Positions 1 through 6,867 of a stretch of DNA of 12,533 bases are shown here, piece by piece; position 1 is the first letter of the stretch; every line of letters begins with the position of its first letter. The notes beneath the pieces are model-generated. The model saw only the letters and a list, made by a program, of their open reading frames with translations. It was not told the DNA's origin and did no database searches. Both the position numbers and the translations under genes were made by a program. Source of the DNA: Acidobacteriaceae bacterium. Its GTDB lineage: Bacteria; Acidobacteriota; Terriglobia; Terriglobales; Acidobacteriaceae. The DNA lies in the NCBI GenBank assembly GCA_003166055.1, contig PMWR01000217.1, forward strand, positions 453 through 12,985. Reading direction: 5' to 3'.

Positions 1-22
1 TTCGGGAGACGCGCCTGTCCGC

Positions 23-52
23 CGCGTTAACGTTGTTAATGATTCGCGTTAA
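23..52. repeat. Pair of CGCGTTAA direct repeats upstream of the malectin gene
   Basis: The octamer CGCGTTAA occurs at 23-30 and again at 45-52, so the copies start 22 bp apart, about two helical turns on the same face of the DNA. The stretch is more AT-rich than its surroundings. This spacing suits a dimeric regulator, but no family of binding site is recognised. Nothing else in 1-170 was convincing; no good sigma-70 promoter pair was found. Confidence 0.3.
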
Positions 53-170
53 GCATATGTAGGGAAAGAATTAAGGCCTGTGAATGAGGGGAGCTCCGGG
101 ATCCTGGGAGTGTCAGCGTTGAGACGTTCGTGTAAAATCACCTCGAAACAGACGCGGAGTCGCCTGATCC

Positions 171-1670
171 ATGGCACCTGACCTCAACGCCAGTGAGCGA
201 GAGCATCAAGAATTCGATTGGTTAATGAATTCCGGAGTGCTGGGCCGCTCTCACAACCTCGCCCAGGTGCTTAAGTTCATCTGTGAGAAGCATTTCGAGG
301 GTCAGGCCAGCCAGATCACCGAGCACTCGCTCGCCGTTGAAGCACTCGGACGCAGAGACGATTTCAATCCCCAGGTCGACACAATCGTCCGAGTAACCGC
401 CCATCAATTGCGAAAACGCCTGCAGGAAATCTACGCGGGCCCCGGCGCCTCACGCTCCGTACAAGTTCATATTCCACCAGGGCAGTATGCACCCTCCTTC
501 GTCCACAAAGAAGAAGAGATTGCCATGTTGCCCTCCTCCGGCGCTGGAGACGCAATCCAAGGTTCTTCATCGTCCGAGGACACCGCCGTTAAGCCTGGCG
601 CCGGGCGCCAGAAGTGGCTGATACCGGTGTTTGGGCTGGCGTTCCTTGCCCTGCTCGGAGGAGTTCTGTTTGAGGTGATGCATACCAGAGCACATTCCGC
701 CTTAAGCGGAACTCCAAACCTTAAGACAAGCCGTGTGCCGATGGGACACCCCGTACGCGTCTTATTGGGTAAGGGCCGCGAGACCTACATCGATCGCGCC
801 GGAAATACCTGGACGTCAGGAAACTACTGCACCGGCGGCGACAGCCTTTCCGAACCAAGCCAGAGGATTGCGGGCACCGAAGACCCGGCCATTTTTCTTG
901 GCGGGCTTCGCGGCCACGCTCATTGCGTCTTTCCCGTGGATCCTGGAATCTATGAAGTGCATCTGCTTTTTGCGGAGGTTTCCGACCTGCCCGAGGCCAA
1001 AAACCGGTCTGTGTTTTCTGTGAATGGGGGCGACAACATCTCCCTGGATGTTGTGGACGATGCTGGTGGCGATTACATCGCCGATACCAAGGTCCTGCGC
1101 GGAGTTCGCCCCGAAAACGATGGCGCCATTCACATCGACTTCGTCAGCGAAATTTCCGCGATGAAAGCTGTGGAGATCCTTCCCGCTCCTTCCGAGGCGT
1201 TGTTGCCCATCAGAATTGTTGCTGGACCGAAGCTCTACAAGGATCCTGCGGGGAATGTCTGGCTCCCCGACCGTTACGTTGTCGGTGGCCGCCCCGGACA
1301 ACCCGCAAAAGAGGCTAAAGGCGAACAGACAGGTCTGTACAGTTCCCATCGAGTTGGGAACTTCAGGTATATCTTTCCGGTTGTTCCTCTCGAAAAGTAC
1401 CGTGTAAGGCTATATTTCCAGGAACCATGGTTTGGCAAAGAGAACGTCGGCATTGGAGGACCTGGTAGCCGGGTCTTCGACGTTTGGTGCAACGGCGTTG
1501 CTCTACTCAAGAACTTCGACATCTTCAACGAAGCCGGCTCAAGCCCCGTCGTGAAGACATTTGACAATGTTCAGGCGACTGCCCTGGGGAAGATAGAACT
1601 CAATTTCTCGCCCGTCATCAACTATCCACTCATTAATGCCATTGAAGTTCTACCCGAGCCCAGCAAGTAA
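171..1670 (+). CDS. Membrane-anchored winged-helix-like regulator with two malectin domains
   Basis: This is a 499-residue protein of three parts. Residues about 20-111 form a cytoplasmic domain common in acidobacteria; its end (VRVTAHQLRKRL, then IPPGQYAPSF) resembles the recognition helix and wing hairpin of OmpR/CadC-type winged helices. A low-complexity Ser/Gly/Pro linker leads to one transmembrane helix at about 149-170, preceded by positive residues, which predicts N-in/C-out topology. Two malectin (di-glucose-binding-like) domains follow, about 194-338 and 346-497. Each has the D-x-A-G-N-x-W motif (208-214 and 358-364) and an F-x-P-V core strand leading into a V-x-L-x-F strand. C220 and C252 could pair in the periplasm. 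Inference: a ToxR/CadC-like one-component sensor whose malectin modules bind carbohydrate and whose N-terminus binds DNA. The start is ATG, with GGAG at 156-159. The gene stands alone; its target is unknown. The malectin assignment is firmer than the DNA-binding role. Confidence 0.85.
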   Translation: MAPDLNASEREHQEFDWLMNSGVLGRSHNLAQVLKFICEKHFEGQASQITEHSLAVEALGRRDDFNPQVDTIVRVTAHQLRKRLQEIYAGPGASRSVQVHIPPGQYAPSFVHKEEEIAMLPSSGAGDAIQGSSSSEDTAVKPGAGRQKWLIPVFGLAFLALLGGVLFEVMHTRAHSALSGTPNLKTSRVPMGHPVRVLLGKGRETYIDRAGNTWTSGNYCTGGDSLSEPSQRIAGTEDPAIFLGGLRGHAHCVFPVDPGIYEVHLLFAEVSDLPEAKNRSVFSVNGGDNISLDVVDDAGGDYIADTKVLRGVRPENDGAIHIDFVSEISAMKAVEILPAPSEALLPIRIVAGPKLYKDPAGNVWLPDRYVVGGRPGQPAKEAKGEQTGLYSSHRVGNFRYIFPVVPLEKYRVRLYFQEPWFGKENVGIGGPGSRVFDVWCNGVALLKNFDIFNEAGSSPVVKTFDNVQATALGKIELNFSPVINYPLINAIEVLPEPSK

Positions 1671-2064
1671 GCAAAGTTGCGCGGGTCTCCAGACCCGCTG
1701 TACCGCGGACGTCCACCATCGCCAGCATTTTCGAAGGAGCCTGGCCCGCTCGTCCCGAAGGGACCGGATGAAAACAGCCACAGGTGGAACCCGTGCAACC
1801 CGGCCCCCACCGACACCGCCGCCCTGGAGGGACCGCATGATTCGGGCCCCAAAATAATCCGCGGACAATTTGCCGATAATTTCCACCTTTTGGCGCACAA
1901 TCAATTCATAGGGATCTTCACAACTCGGCGGCGCCTGGAAAATGACCCTAACCCCTTTGTTGTCTAATATCTGCAAAGAACTCCATTGAAATCATCGGCT
2001 TACAGCCAGGCCCATGCCCTATTCCGTTGAAAAATAAGGCACTTCGTTGCAGAGACGGGGGGGC
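1671..2064. other. Hairpin-rich non-coding stretch
   Basis: No convincing gene was found in this roughly 400-bp stretch; the open frames lack family features. It contains a 7-bp hairpin (1681-1698, listed separately) and a smaller one at 1752-1764 (GTCCC, loop GAA, GGGAC). The composition suggests degenerate repeat sequence. It separates the malectin gene from the possible Cys-rich mini-protein. Confidence 0.5.
1681..1698. repeat. Perfect 7-bp stem-loop after the malectin gene
   Basis: GCGGGTC (1681-1687) pairs with GACCCGC (1692-1698) around the loop TCCA, starting 11 bases after the stop codon of the malectin gene. No T-tract follows, so it is not a classical intrinsic terminator, though it could protect the 3' end or mark a dispersed repeat. 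The same stem with a different loop occurs at 8713-8732. Confidence 0.6.
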
Positions 2065-2080
2065 AGGGGGGAGTATCACA

Positions 2081-2218
2081 ATGGTTAACCTATGCCGTCC
2101 CATCGTGCCCGGCGGACTCCACTGCCAGTCGCCCGCCATGCGCGGCAGCTCCTTCTGCTGCTTCCACGCCCGCCCGCGGATGGGCGCCCCAGGGTCCGGA
2201 TTCTCGGACCTGGGATGA
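2081..2218 (+). CDS. Possible 45-residue Cys-rich mini-protein, probably truncated
   Basis: A 45-codon frame starts at ATG 2081 behind a strong Shine-Dalgarno-like run (GGGGGGAG, 2066-2073, 7 bases before the ATG). Residues 5-29 contain C5, H14, C15, C26, C27 and H29 with SPAMRGSSFC between them. From memory this resembles a small acidobacterial family with the pattern C..G..C.SPALRG..FC..H, which suggests a zinc-binding knuckle. The last 12 or so residues are encoded by the hairpin repeat at 2188-2214, and family members as I recall them are longer. It may therefore be a truncated remnant rather than a working gene. An in-frame upstream ATG at 2027 exists but has no ribosome binding site. 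Function is unknown. Confidence 0.4.
   Translation: MVNLCRPIVPGGLHCQSPAMRGSSFCCFHARPRMGAPGSGFSDLG
2188..2214. repeat. Long imperfect hairpin, probable dispersed repeat
   Basis: CCCAGGGTCCG (2188-2198) pairs with CGGACCTGGG (2205-2214) around the loop GATTCT, with a single bulged G in the left arm. There is no T-tract. It forms the 3' end of the possible mini-protein frame and lies about 60 bases before the DUF6429 start. It may be a mobile palindromic unit; this is inferred from structure only. Confidence 0.55.
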
Positions 2219-2275
2219 AGGATGCTCGCTTGACGAAAGGCCGGTGGTAGCATGTCCTCAACCGGAGACCTTGAA

Positions 2276-2506
2276 ATGGACTACGACCGGAACAAAGTGG
2301 ACGAAATGGTGCTGGCACTGCTGTGGCTGACGCCTGCGGGCGATGGCCGCGCCTGGAAAGGTCACGACTGGGACGCCATGGATCGGTTGCACGCCAAGGG
2401 GTATATCTCCGATCCGAAGAGCAACGCCAAGTCTGTCGTGCTGACCGAAGAGGGCGAGCGCCTGTCACGTGAATTGTTCGAACGCCACTTCGCACGGAAA
2501 AAGTAA
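2276..2506 (+). CDS. DUF6429 family small protein
   Basis: The product is a 76-residue soluble protein starting MDYDRNKVDEMVLALLWL. The pattern matches DUF6429 as I know it: an N-terminal helix, GRAWKGHDWDAMDRLHAKGYI in the middle (about 24-44), then K-S-V-V-L-T-E-E-G near residue 53. The last part looks like a small winged-helix fold (the VLTEEG turn is common in such domains), but no function is established. I chose ATG 2276 because GGAGA (2264-2268) sits 7 bases upstream and the family begins at this residue. An in-frame ATG at 2252 would add eight residues without a good ribosome binding site. It converges on the SulP gene, with 42 bases between the stop codons. Confidence 0.8.
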   Translation: MDYDRNKVDEMVLALLWLTPAGDGRAWKGHDWDAMDRLHAKGYISDPKSNAKSVVLTEEGERLSRELFERHFARKK

Positions 2507-2509
2507 GTC

Positions 2510-2526
2510 CTCGCGCCGAACGCGAG
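2510..2526. terminator. Weak hairpin between convergent genes
   Basis: CTCGCG (2510-2515) pairs with CGCGAG (2521-2526) around CCGAA, in the 42-bp gap between the convergent DUF6429 and SulP genes. Neither strand has a following T-run, so it may be a factor-assisted bidirectional end or simply chance. Confidence 0.25.
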
Positions 2527-2548
2527 CCCAAGCGGCTGCGCAAAAATC

Positions 2549-4225
2549 TCAGCTAGCCATCGCATGCTCCGCCGCATGCACCTCTTTAGCCCTATCCAGC
2601 GCCGACTGAATATTGGGCATAATATTCTCGCGCCCCACAGTATCCAGAAACCGCGTCCCGCGCAACAGCTTGGACGGCTGCTCCATCGCGCCGCACAGCA
2701 GCAGCGTCCGGCCCGAGGTGCGCAGCCGCCTTGCAAACGTCTCAATCGCGTGAATCCCCGTAGCGTCGATCGCCGTCATGTTCCGCAGCCGCAGAATCAC
2801 AACCGGCTCAAACGCCTCGATGTTCACCGTAGCCTCAACCAGCTTCTCCGTAGTCCCGAACAGAAACGGCCCATGAATCCGCAGCAGTGAAACATACTGC
2901 GGCACAATCCGCCCTTGCAGCACGTGCGGCGCACCGTCGCGAATGTACTCGTCCGTCACCGGCGAAACCGTCGTCGTGTCCGCGACCCGGCGAATGTAAA
3001 GCAGCGCCGCCAGGGAAATTCCAACCCCTACCGCAACCGTCAGGTCGGCAAACACCGTGAGCCCAAACGTCACCAGCCAGACCGAGATCGCCGTCAGATC
3101 CAGTTCCAGAATCCCGCCGATCTCCTGCCACTCGCCCATGTTGTAGGCAACAACAAACAACACCGCCGCCAGCGTGCACAGCGGAATGTAACTCGCCAGC
3201 GGCGCCGCCACCAGCAGAATGAGCAGCAACGTAACCGATGCCACCATGCCCGCCACCGGCGACCGTGCGCCCGCGCGAATATTCGTTGCCGTCCGGGCTA
3301 TCGCCCCCGTCGCCGGAATCCCGCCAAACAGCGGCGAAACAATGTTCGCGATCCCCTGCGCCGCCAGTTCCACATTCGAGTTGTGGCGGTCGCCCGTCAT
3401 CCCATCCGCCACAACCGCCGACAGCATGCTCTCCAGCGCCGCCAGCAGGGCCACCGTAAATGCCGAAGGAATCAGCGGCAAAATGTGCTCAGAGTGAAAA
3501 GCCGGAAATGCAAACGGCGGAAAGCCGCTCGGAATCCCGCCAAACTTGCTCCCAATTGTCTCCACCGGCAGATGGAACGCCACGCTCACCCCGGTACACA
3601 CCAGCAGCGCCACAATCGACGCCGGAACCCGCTTCGTCACCCGAGGCAGAATCAGCAGGATCGCCAGCGTCCCCACCCCCAGCCCCAACGCCGCCAGGTT
3701 CAAGCTCGCCGCGTGGGCCGCCAGCAGCTTCATCCGGGGCAAAAACTCGCTCGGCACAGCGCCCGTACGCAATCCGAAAAAGTCCTTGATCTGCGTGGAG
3801 GCAATCAGGATGGCAATGCCGTTGGTAAACCCGATTACCACCATCCGTGGAATGAAGCGCACCGCCGCGCCCAGCCCGGTCAGGCCCATCCCCAGCAGCA
3901 CGATCCCCGCCATCAGCGTAACCATGGCCAGTCCGCTCATCCCGAACCGCGCCACGATTCCCGCCACGATCACCACGAACGCCCCGGTTGGCCCACCAAT
4001 CTGGGTGCGCGAACCGCCCAGCGCGGAGATCAGGAACCCCGCCACAACTGCTGTATAAAGACCGGCCTGCGGCGTCACTCCAGATGCGATGCCGAATGCC
4101 ATTGCCAGCGGCAGGGCGACCAGGCCCACCGTAAGCCCGGCCAGGACATCGTGCAAAAACATCTGCGAGTTGTACGCCCTGAAAGCCAGAATGGATTTGG
4201 GGAGATTCGGATTGCTGATCGACAT
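2549..4225 (-). CDS. SulP (SLC26) family inorganic anion transporter with STAS domain
   Basis: This 558-residue inner-membrane protein is full length for the SulP family. Hydrophobic segments run from about residue 24 to 411, followed by a cytoplasmic STAS domain at about 440-545. Family marks include ALPLAMAFGIASGVTPQAGL (37-56), GGPTGAF (77-83), the ESMLSAVVADGMTGDRHNSN stretch (265-284) that forms the substrate-site region, and GGIPATGAIARTATN (301-315). The STAS domain has DATG (487-490) where antisigma antagonists carry D-S/T-S-G. Sulfate, bicarbonate or dicarboxylate could each be the substrate; the sequence does not decide between sulfate permease, BicA and DauA-like activity. AAGGAA lies 5 bases before the ATG on this strand. 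It follows the GNAT gene by 55 bases and is probably cotranscribed with it. No sulfate-assimilation genes are nearby. Confidence 0.93.
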   Translation of the reverse strand: MSISNPNLPKSILAFRAYNSQMFLHDVLAGLTVGLVALPLAMAFGIASGVTPQAGLYTAVVAGFLISALGGSRTQIGGPTGAFVVIVAGIVARFGMSGLAMVTLMAGIVLLGMGLTGLGAAVRFIPRMVVIGFTNGIAILIASTQIKDFFGLRTGAVPSEFLPRMKLLAAHAASLNLAALGLGVGTLAILLILPRVTKRVPASIVALLVCTGVSVAFHLPVETIGSKFGGIPSGFPPFAFPAFHSEHILPLIPSAFTVALLAALESMLSAVVADGMTGDRHNSNVELAAQGIANIVSPLFGGIPATGAIARTATNIRAGARSPVAGMVASVTLLLILLVAAPLASYIPLCTLAAVLFVVAYNMGEWQEIGGILELDLTAISVWLVTFGLTVFADLTVAVGVGISLAALLYIRRVADTTTVSPVTDEYIRDGAPHVLQGRIVPQYVSLLRIHGPFLFGTTEKLVEATVNIEAFEPVVILRLRNMTAIDATGIHAIETFARRLRTSGRTLLLCGAMEQPSKLLRGTRFLDTVGRENIMPNIQSALDRAKEVHAAEHAMAS

Positions 4226-4280
4226 GATGGTTCCTTCTATCGTACGCGTTCCAGCCGATCCACCCAGTGAGCCAGCTCAC

Positions 4281-4760
4281 TCAAAACGGGTAGCCCAGAG
4301 CCTTCACCCCAATCAGCGCCGCACGCCCGCGCGGGTAATAATTCTCATGCCGGCCCTCGAACACATATCCCCATTTTCGATAGAGCCTGATCGCGCCGGC
4401 GTTCTCTTCATCCACATGCAGCCAGATGCGCGCAGCCCCCGCCGCTCGCGCCGACTCCTCGCTGCGCGCGAGCAACTCGGCGCCCACTCCCCGCCCGCGT
4501 GTCTCCGGCATCACCTCAATGGTCATCAGATACGCAATGAATTCGCTTTTCTCCCGCCCCCACTGCACAATTGCGAATCCCTCCATCCGCCCATCTTCTT
4601 CCACAATCCACGTAGCCGCGTCGGAATCGTTCACGAGTTGGCGCATATACCCGCGCGCAAAGCGAAACGGCGGCTGAAAACACGCCTCCTCAACCGCATA
4701 AAGCCGCGCAAAGTCCTCCGGGATGTAAAGCCGGTAAACCACAGCCCAAATGTAGAACAT
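4281..4760 (-). CDS. GNAT family N-acetyltransferase, RimI-like
   Basis: The 159-residue product is a single GNAT domain that transfers an acetyl group from acetyl-CoA to an amine. The acetyl-CoA pyrophosphate loop is RGRGVGA (88-94), preceded by the YLMTIEVMPE strand. N120 and Y127 occupy the usual positions of the helix that ends in the general-acid tyrosine, and HENYY (138-142) resembles the C-terminal hairpin of RimI-type protein N-terminal acetyltransferases. The N-terminus (CFQPPFRF, 27-34) also fits RimI-like relatives, but the true substrate (ribosomal protein, other peptide or small molecule) cannot be read from the sequence. ATG 4760 is chosen over the adjacent GTG 4763 because an AGG lies 9 bases before it. 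It is upstream of, and probably in one transcript with, the SulP gene. Confidence 0.85.
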   Translation of the reverse strand: MFYIWAVVYRLYIPEDFARLYAVEEACFQPPFRFARGYMRQLVNDSDAATWIVEEDGRMEGFAIVQWGREKSEFIAYLMTIEVMPETRGRGVGAELLARSEESARAAGAARIWLHVDEENAGAIRLYRKWGYVFEGRHENYYPRGRAALIGVKALGYPF

Positions 4761-4780
4761 CACGACGAACCTATGCGAAA

Positions 4781-4843
4781 GGGCACGATTTCAGTCGTGC
4801 CGAAACCGCCGAGATTTGACCCGGGCTTCAGCCCCCGCGGTTT
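4781..4843. repeat. REP-like double stem-loop
   Basis: Two adjacent palindromes lie between the GNAT start and the phosphofructokinase terminator. The first pairs GGCACGA (4782-4788) with TCGTGCC (4795-4801) around TTTCAG. The second pairs AAACCGC (4803-4809) with GCGGTTT (4837-4843) and has an inner GGGC/GCCC stem (4823-4826, 4831-4834) around TTCA. Both loops contain TTCA. I recall similar units scattered through acidobacterial genomes, but copy number cannot be tested here. It lies only about 20 bases upstream of the GNAT start. Confidence 0.65.
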
Positions 4844-4868
4844 GCCTAATGCTCCAATCCCCAAAGCA

Positions 4869-4899
4869 AAACGCCATCCCCGCGATGAGGATGGCGTTT
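4869..4899 (-). terminator. Intrinsic terminator of the phosphofructokinase gene
   Basis: A perfect 11-bp stem, AAACGCCATCC (4869-4879) with GGATGGCGTTT (4889-4899), closes a 9-base loop. Read on the minus strand, the stem ends in TTTTGCTTT, a broken U-tract, about 25 bases beyond the stop codon at 4925. This is the clearest terminator in the window. Confidence 0.85.
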
Positions 4900-4924
4900 C
4901 ACAGACTCCGGAGTCGCGCGTGTT

Positions 4925-5959
4925 CTAGACCTTCGCTTCCAAATCCGCAATCACGTCGAAGAACCGCTGATCCAGCCGCCGGTTCTGCGCAATCGCTTCC
5001 TTGATGGTGATATCGGTAATGTCTGTACCATGCAGCACGGCAATCCGGCCCCACTTCTTCTCGTGCACCATGTCGATCGCATGCAGCCCATACCGCTGCC
5101 CCAACACGCGGTCAAACGCCGTAGGAACGCCGCCGCGCTGAGTGTGTCCGAGGTTCACTGATCGCGTTTCAAAGCCGGTCTTCTTCTCGATCAGTTCGGC
5201 CAGCGCCTCCGCAATTCCCGACAGCCGCGCGTGACCAAATGAATCCACCTGCGCCGACCCCATCACCTGCCCAACCTCGGGCAAATGACAGCCCTCGGCC
5301 ACCACCACCACGCCGTAGTGCTTGCCGTGATCGTAGTTGTACTTCAGCAGCGCGCACACATGGTCAATGTCGATCTCTTTTTCCGGAACCAGAATCACAT
5401 GCGCTCCGCCTGCCACTCCGGATGCATATGCAATCCAGCCCGCATCGCGGCCCATCACTTCCACCACCACCACGCGATTGTGCGAATCCGCTGTCGTATG
5501 AATGCGATCGATCGCCTCGGTTGCAATCATCACTGCCGTGTCGTAGCCAAATGTCTGGTCCGTCCCGCTGATGTCGTTGTCGATGGTCTTCGGAACGCCA
5601 ACGCTGGGTACGCCGTTCTCGCTCAGGAATAATGTCACCGACTGCGTATCGTCGCCGCCCAGCGCAATTAACGCATCGATCTTGTTGATCTTCAGAACTT
5701 CCTGTACCTTCTCGATGCCGCCCGGAATCTTCTTCACGTTGGTCCGCGACGAGTGAAGAATCGTGCCGCCCTTCAACTGAATCCCATCCGTGTTTTCCAG
5801 CGTGAGCGGGATGAAGTTGTTGTCCAGCACGCCGCGCCAGCCGTTCAAAAAGCCGATGAACTCATCACCATAGTGGTTGATTCCCTTTTTCACAGCCGCG
5901 TAGATCACCGCATTCAATCCGGGGCAGTCGCCGCCGCCGGTCAATAAAGCAACTCGCAT
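4925..5959 (-). CDS. pfp: Phosphofructokinase, probably pyrophosphate-dependent
   Basis: The 344-residue product is a full-length PfkA-family enzyme acting between fructose 6-phosphate and fructose 1,6-bisphosphate in the cytoplasm. Its numbering matches E. coli PfkA closely. GGGDCPG (8-14) is the nucleotide/phosphate loop, PKTIDND (123-129) holds catalytic D127, MGR is at 169-171, AEG at 221-223 and GHTQRGG at 271-277. At the two specificity positions it has D104 (GGDDT) and K124, whereas ATP enzymes have Gly at both; Asp plus Lys marks pyrophosphate-dependent enzymes. The reaction would then be reversible and serve glycolysis and gluconeogenesis (EC 2.7.1.90). The start at 5959 is decided by AGGAGA 8 bases upstream and by the conserved MRVALLTGGG N-terminus. 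The open frame extends 66 codons further upstream, but those codons show no family similarity. A strong terminator follows. Confidence 0.93.
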   Translation of the reverse strand: MRVALLTGGGDCPGLNAVIYAAVKKGINHYGDEFIGFLNGWRGVLDNNFIPLTLENTDGIQLKGGTILHSSRTNVKKIPGGIEKVQEVLKINKIDALIALGGDDTQSVTLFLSENGVPSVGVPKTIDNDISGTDQTFGYDTAVMIATEAIDRIHTTADSHNRVVVVEVMGRDAGWIAYASGVAGGAHVILVPEKEIDIDHVCALLKYNYDHGKHYGVVVVAEGCHLPEVGQVMGSAQVDSFGHARLSGIAEALAELIEKKTGFETRSVNLGHTQRGGVPTAFDRVLGQRYGLHAIDMVHEKKWGRIAVLHGTDITDITIKEAIAQNRRLDQRFFDVIADLEAKV

Positions 5960-6173
5960 CGTGCAATCTCCTGATTCATTTCGCCGGGCCGCCCAAATAT
6001 TCTCAGTGCGAGCCAGGCCGGGAGCATCTCCCTGAGTTTTTCGGACCTGATGTGTACGCCTCGACACGAAAACGACCCTGCCTCGACGCCTTATCCAGTG
6101 TAACCCTTCCCTGTAAAGCAAATTCGTGACAAGGCGCACGCCCGTCGAAGTGCTCACCCTGTGGAATTCCTTC

Positions 6174-6202
6174 TTGGGAAGTCCTCGACAAAGTGTTTCA
6201 AT
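6174..6202 (+). promoter_or_regulatory. Weak candidate promoter of the HHxHH membrane-protein gene
   Basis: TTGGGA (6174-6179) and TTCAAT (6197-6202) are separated by 17 bp, each matching four of six sigma-70 consensus bases. Transcription would begin at about 6208-6210, which is the start codon itself, so the message could be leaderless. The idea is supported by the absence of a usable ribosome binding site. The rest of the 5960-6207 gap between divergent genes showed no clear promoter for the phosphofructokinase gene. Confidence 0.22.
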
Positions 6203-6207
6203 AAGGT

Positions 6208-6867
6208 ATGCCCGGTACTGGAGCTTTGTTGCTGCTGGCCTTTGCCAGCCTGGTCATCGTCGTCCTGCTCGTCCTGCTCCAGCTCACCCGGCTGGGCTTC
6301 CTCATCCGCACCACCATCCCCGACCGGCCACGTCGTCGCATGTTCATTGCTTCTGTCTCGTTTCTCTTTACATTCGTCGGTGTCCGCCTTCTCGTCGGCT
6401 CCATCGTCACCCAGAAAGGCCCCTTTGGCTGGGTCATGGTCGGTGGCCACCACATCCATCACCTGGTGTGGGGCATTCTGATTCTTCTGCTGGTCGGTTA
6501 TGGCTGGCTGCTCGACCTGGGACAGAAGCACACCGAACTGTCTATCTTCTTCAGCCGCCTTATGTCGGTCAGCTACGGCGTCGGCGCGGCTCTCACCCTC
6601 GACGAATTCGCCTTGTGGCTCAACCTCGAACCCGGCGCCTACTGGTCGAGCGCGGGACGCGAAAGCATCGACGCCGTCATTCTTTTTGGCAGCTTGCTCG
6701 CAGTCGGCGCATGGGGCGCGCCGTTCTTTCGCGGTCTCCATCTCATGTGGACCAAGCGCGCCGTCGTCGGCAAGGAACTGGGCCGCGGTATTACCTACCC
6801 TGTTCGCCTCGCGAGGTTGCTTCGTCCGCGTAAAGCACGACAATCACCTCCGCGTAACGGGCATTAA
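6208..6867 (+). CDS. Uncharacterised multi-pass membrane protein with HHxHH and Asp-Glu motifs
   Basis: I do not recognise a named family. The 219-residue protein has about five hydrophobic segments: roughly 5-25, 46-67, 84-103, 115-139 and 155-173. The start of segment 3 carries HHIHH (81-85). Segment 4 carries an Asp-Glu pair in LTLDEFALWL (129-138). Four histidines and two acidic residues close to the membrane suggest a metal site or heme ligands, which is inference. The C-terminus (181-219) is rich in Arg and Lys and probably cytoplasmic. I recall similar sequences in actinobacteria annotated only as integral membrane proteins. AAGG at 6203-6206 is too close to the ATG to act as a ribosome binding site. 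The last 77 bases overlap the acyl-CoA synthetase gene tail to tail. Confidence 0.75.
   Translation: MPGTGALLLLAFASLVIVVLLVLLQLTRLGFLIRTTIPDRPRRRMFIASVSFLFTFVGVRLLVGSIVTQKGPFGWVMVGGHHIHHLVWGILILLLVGYGWLLDLGQKHTELSIFFSRLMSVSYGVGAALTLDEFALWLNLEPGAYWSSAGRESIDAVILFGSLLAVGAWGAPFFRGLHLMWTKRAVVGKELGRGITYPVRLARLLRPRKARQSPPRNGH

Noticed and set aside
119..138. TTGAGA and TAAAAT as a promoter of the malectin gene
   Set aside because: The two hexamers are only 8 bp apart, far from the 16-18 bp needed.
1677..1967. Open frames on both strands in the gap after the malectin gene
   Set aside because: Pro/Arg/Gly-rich translations with no motif and no ribosome binding site; the stretch is better explained as hairpin-rich non-coding DNA.
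2915..4270. A 451-codon open frame on the plus strand opposite the SulP gene
   Set aside because: Its translation is dominated by Arg, Gln, His and Asn without domains or hydrophobic core, as expected for the antisense of a GC-rich gene; the opposite strand encodes a full SulP transporter.
5960..6157. A 66-codon N-terminal extension of the phosphofructokinase
   Set aside because: The extension has no family similarity, while ATG 5959 has AGGAGA 8 bases upstream and begins with the conserved MRVALLTGGG.
6154..6843. A 229-codon open frame on the minus strand opposite the HHxHH membrane protein
   Set aside because: Highly charged Glu/Asp/Gln-rich translation with no recognisable domain; the plus strand has well-formed transmembrane segments.
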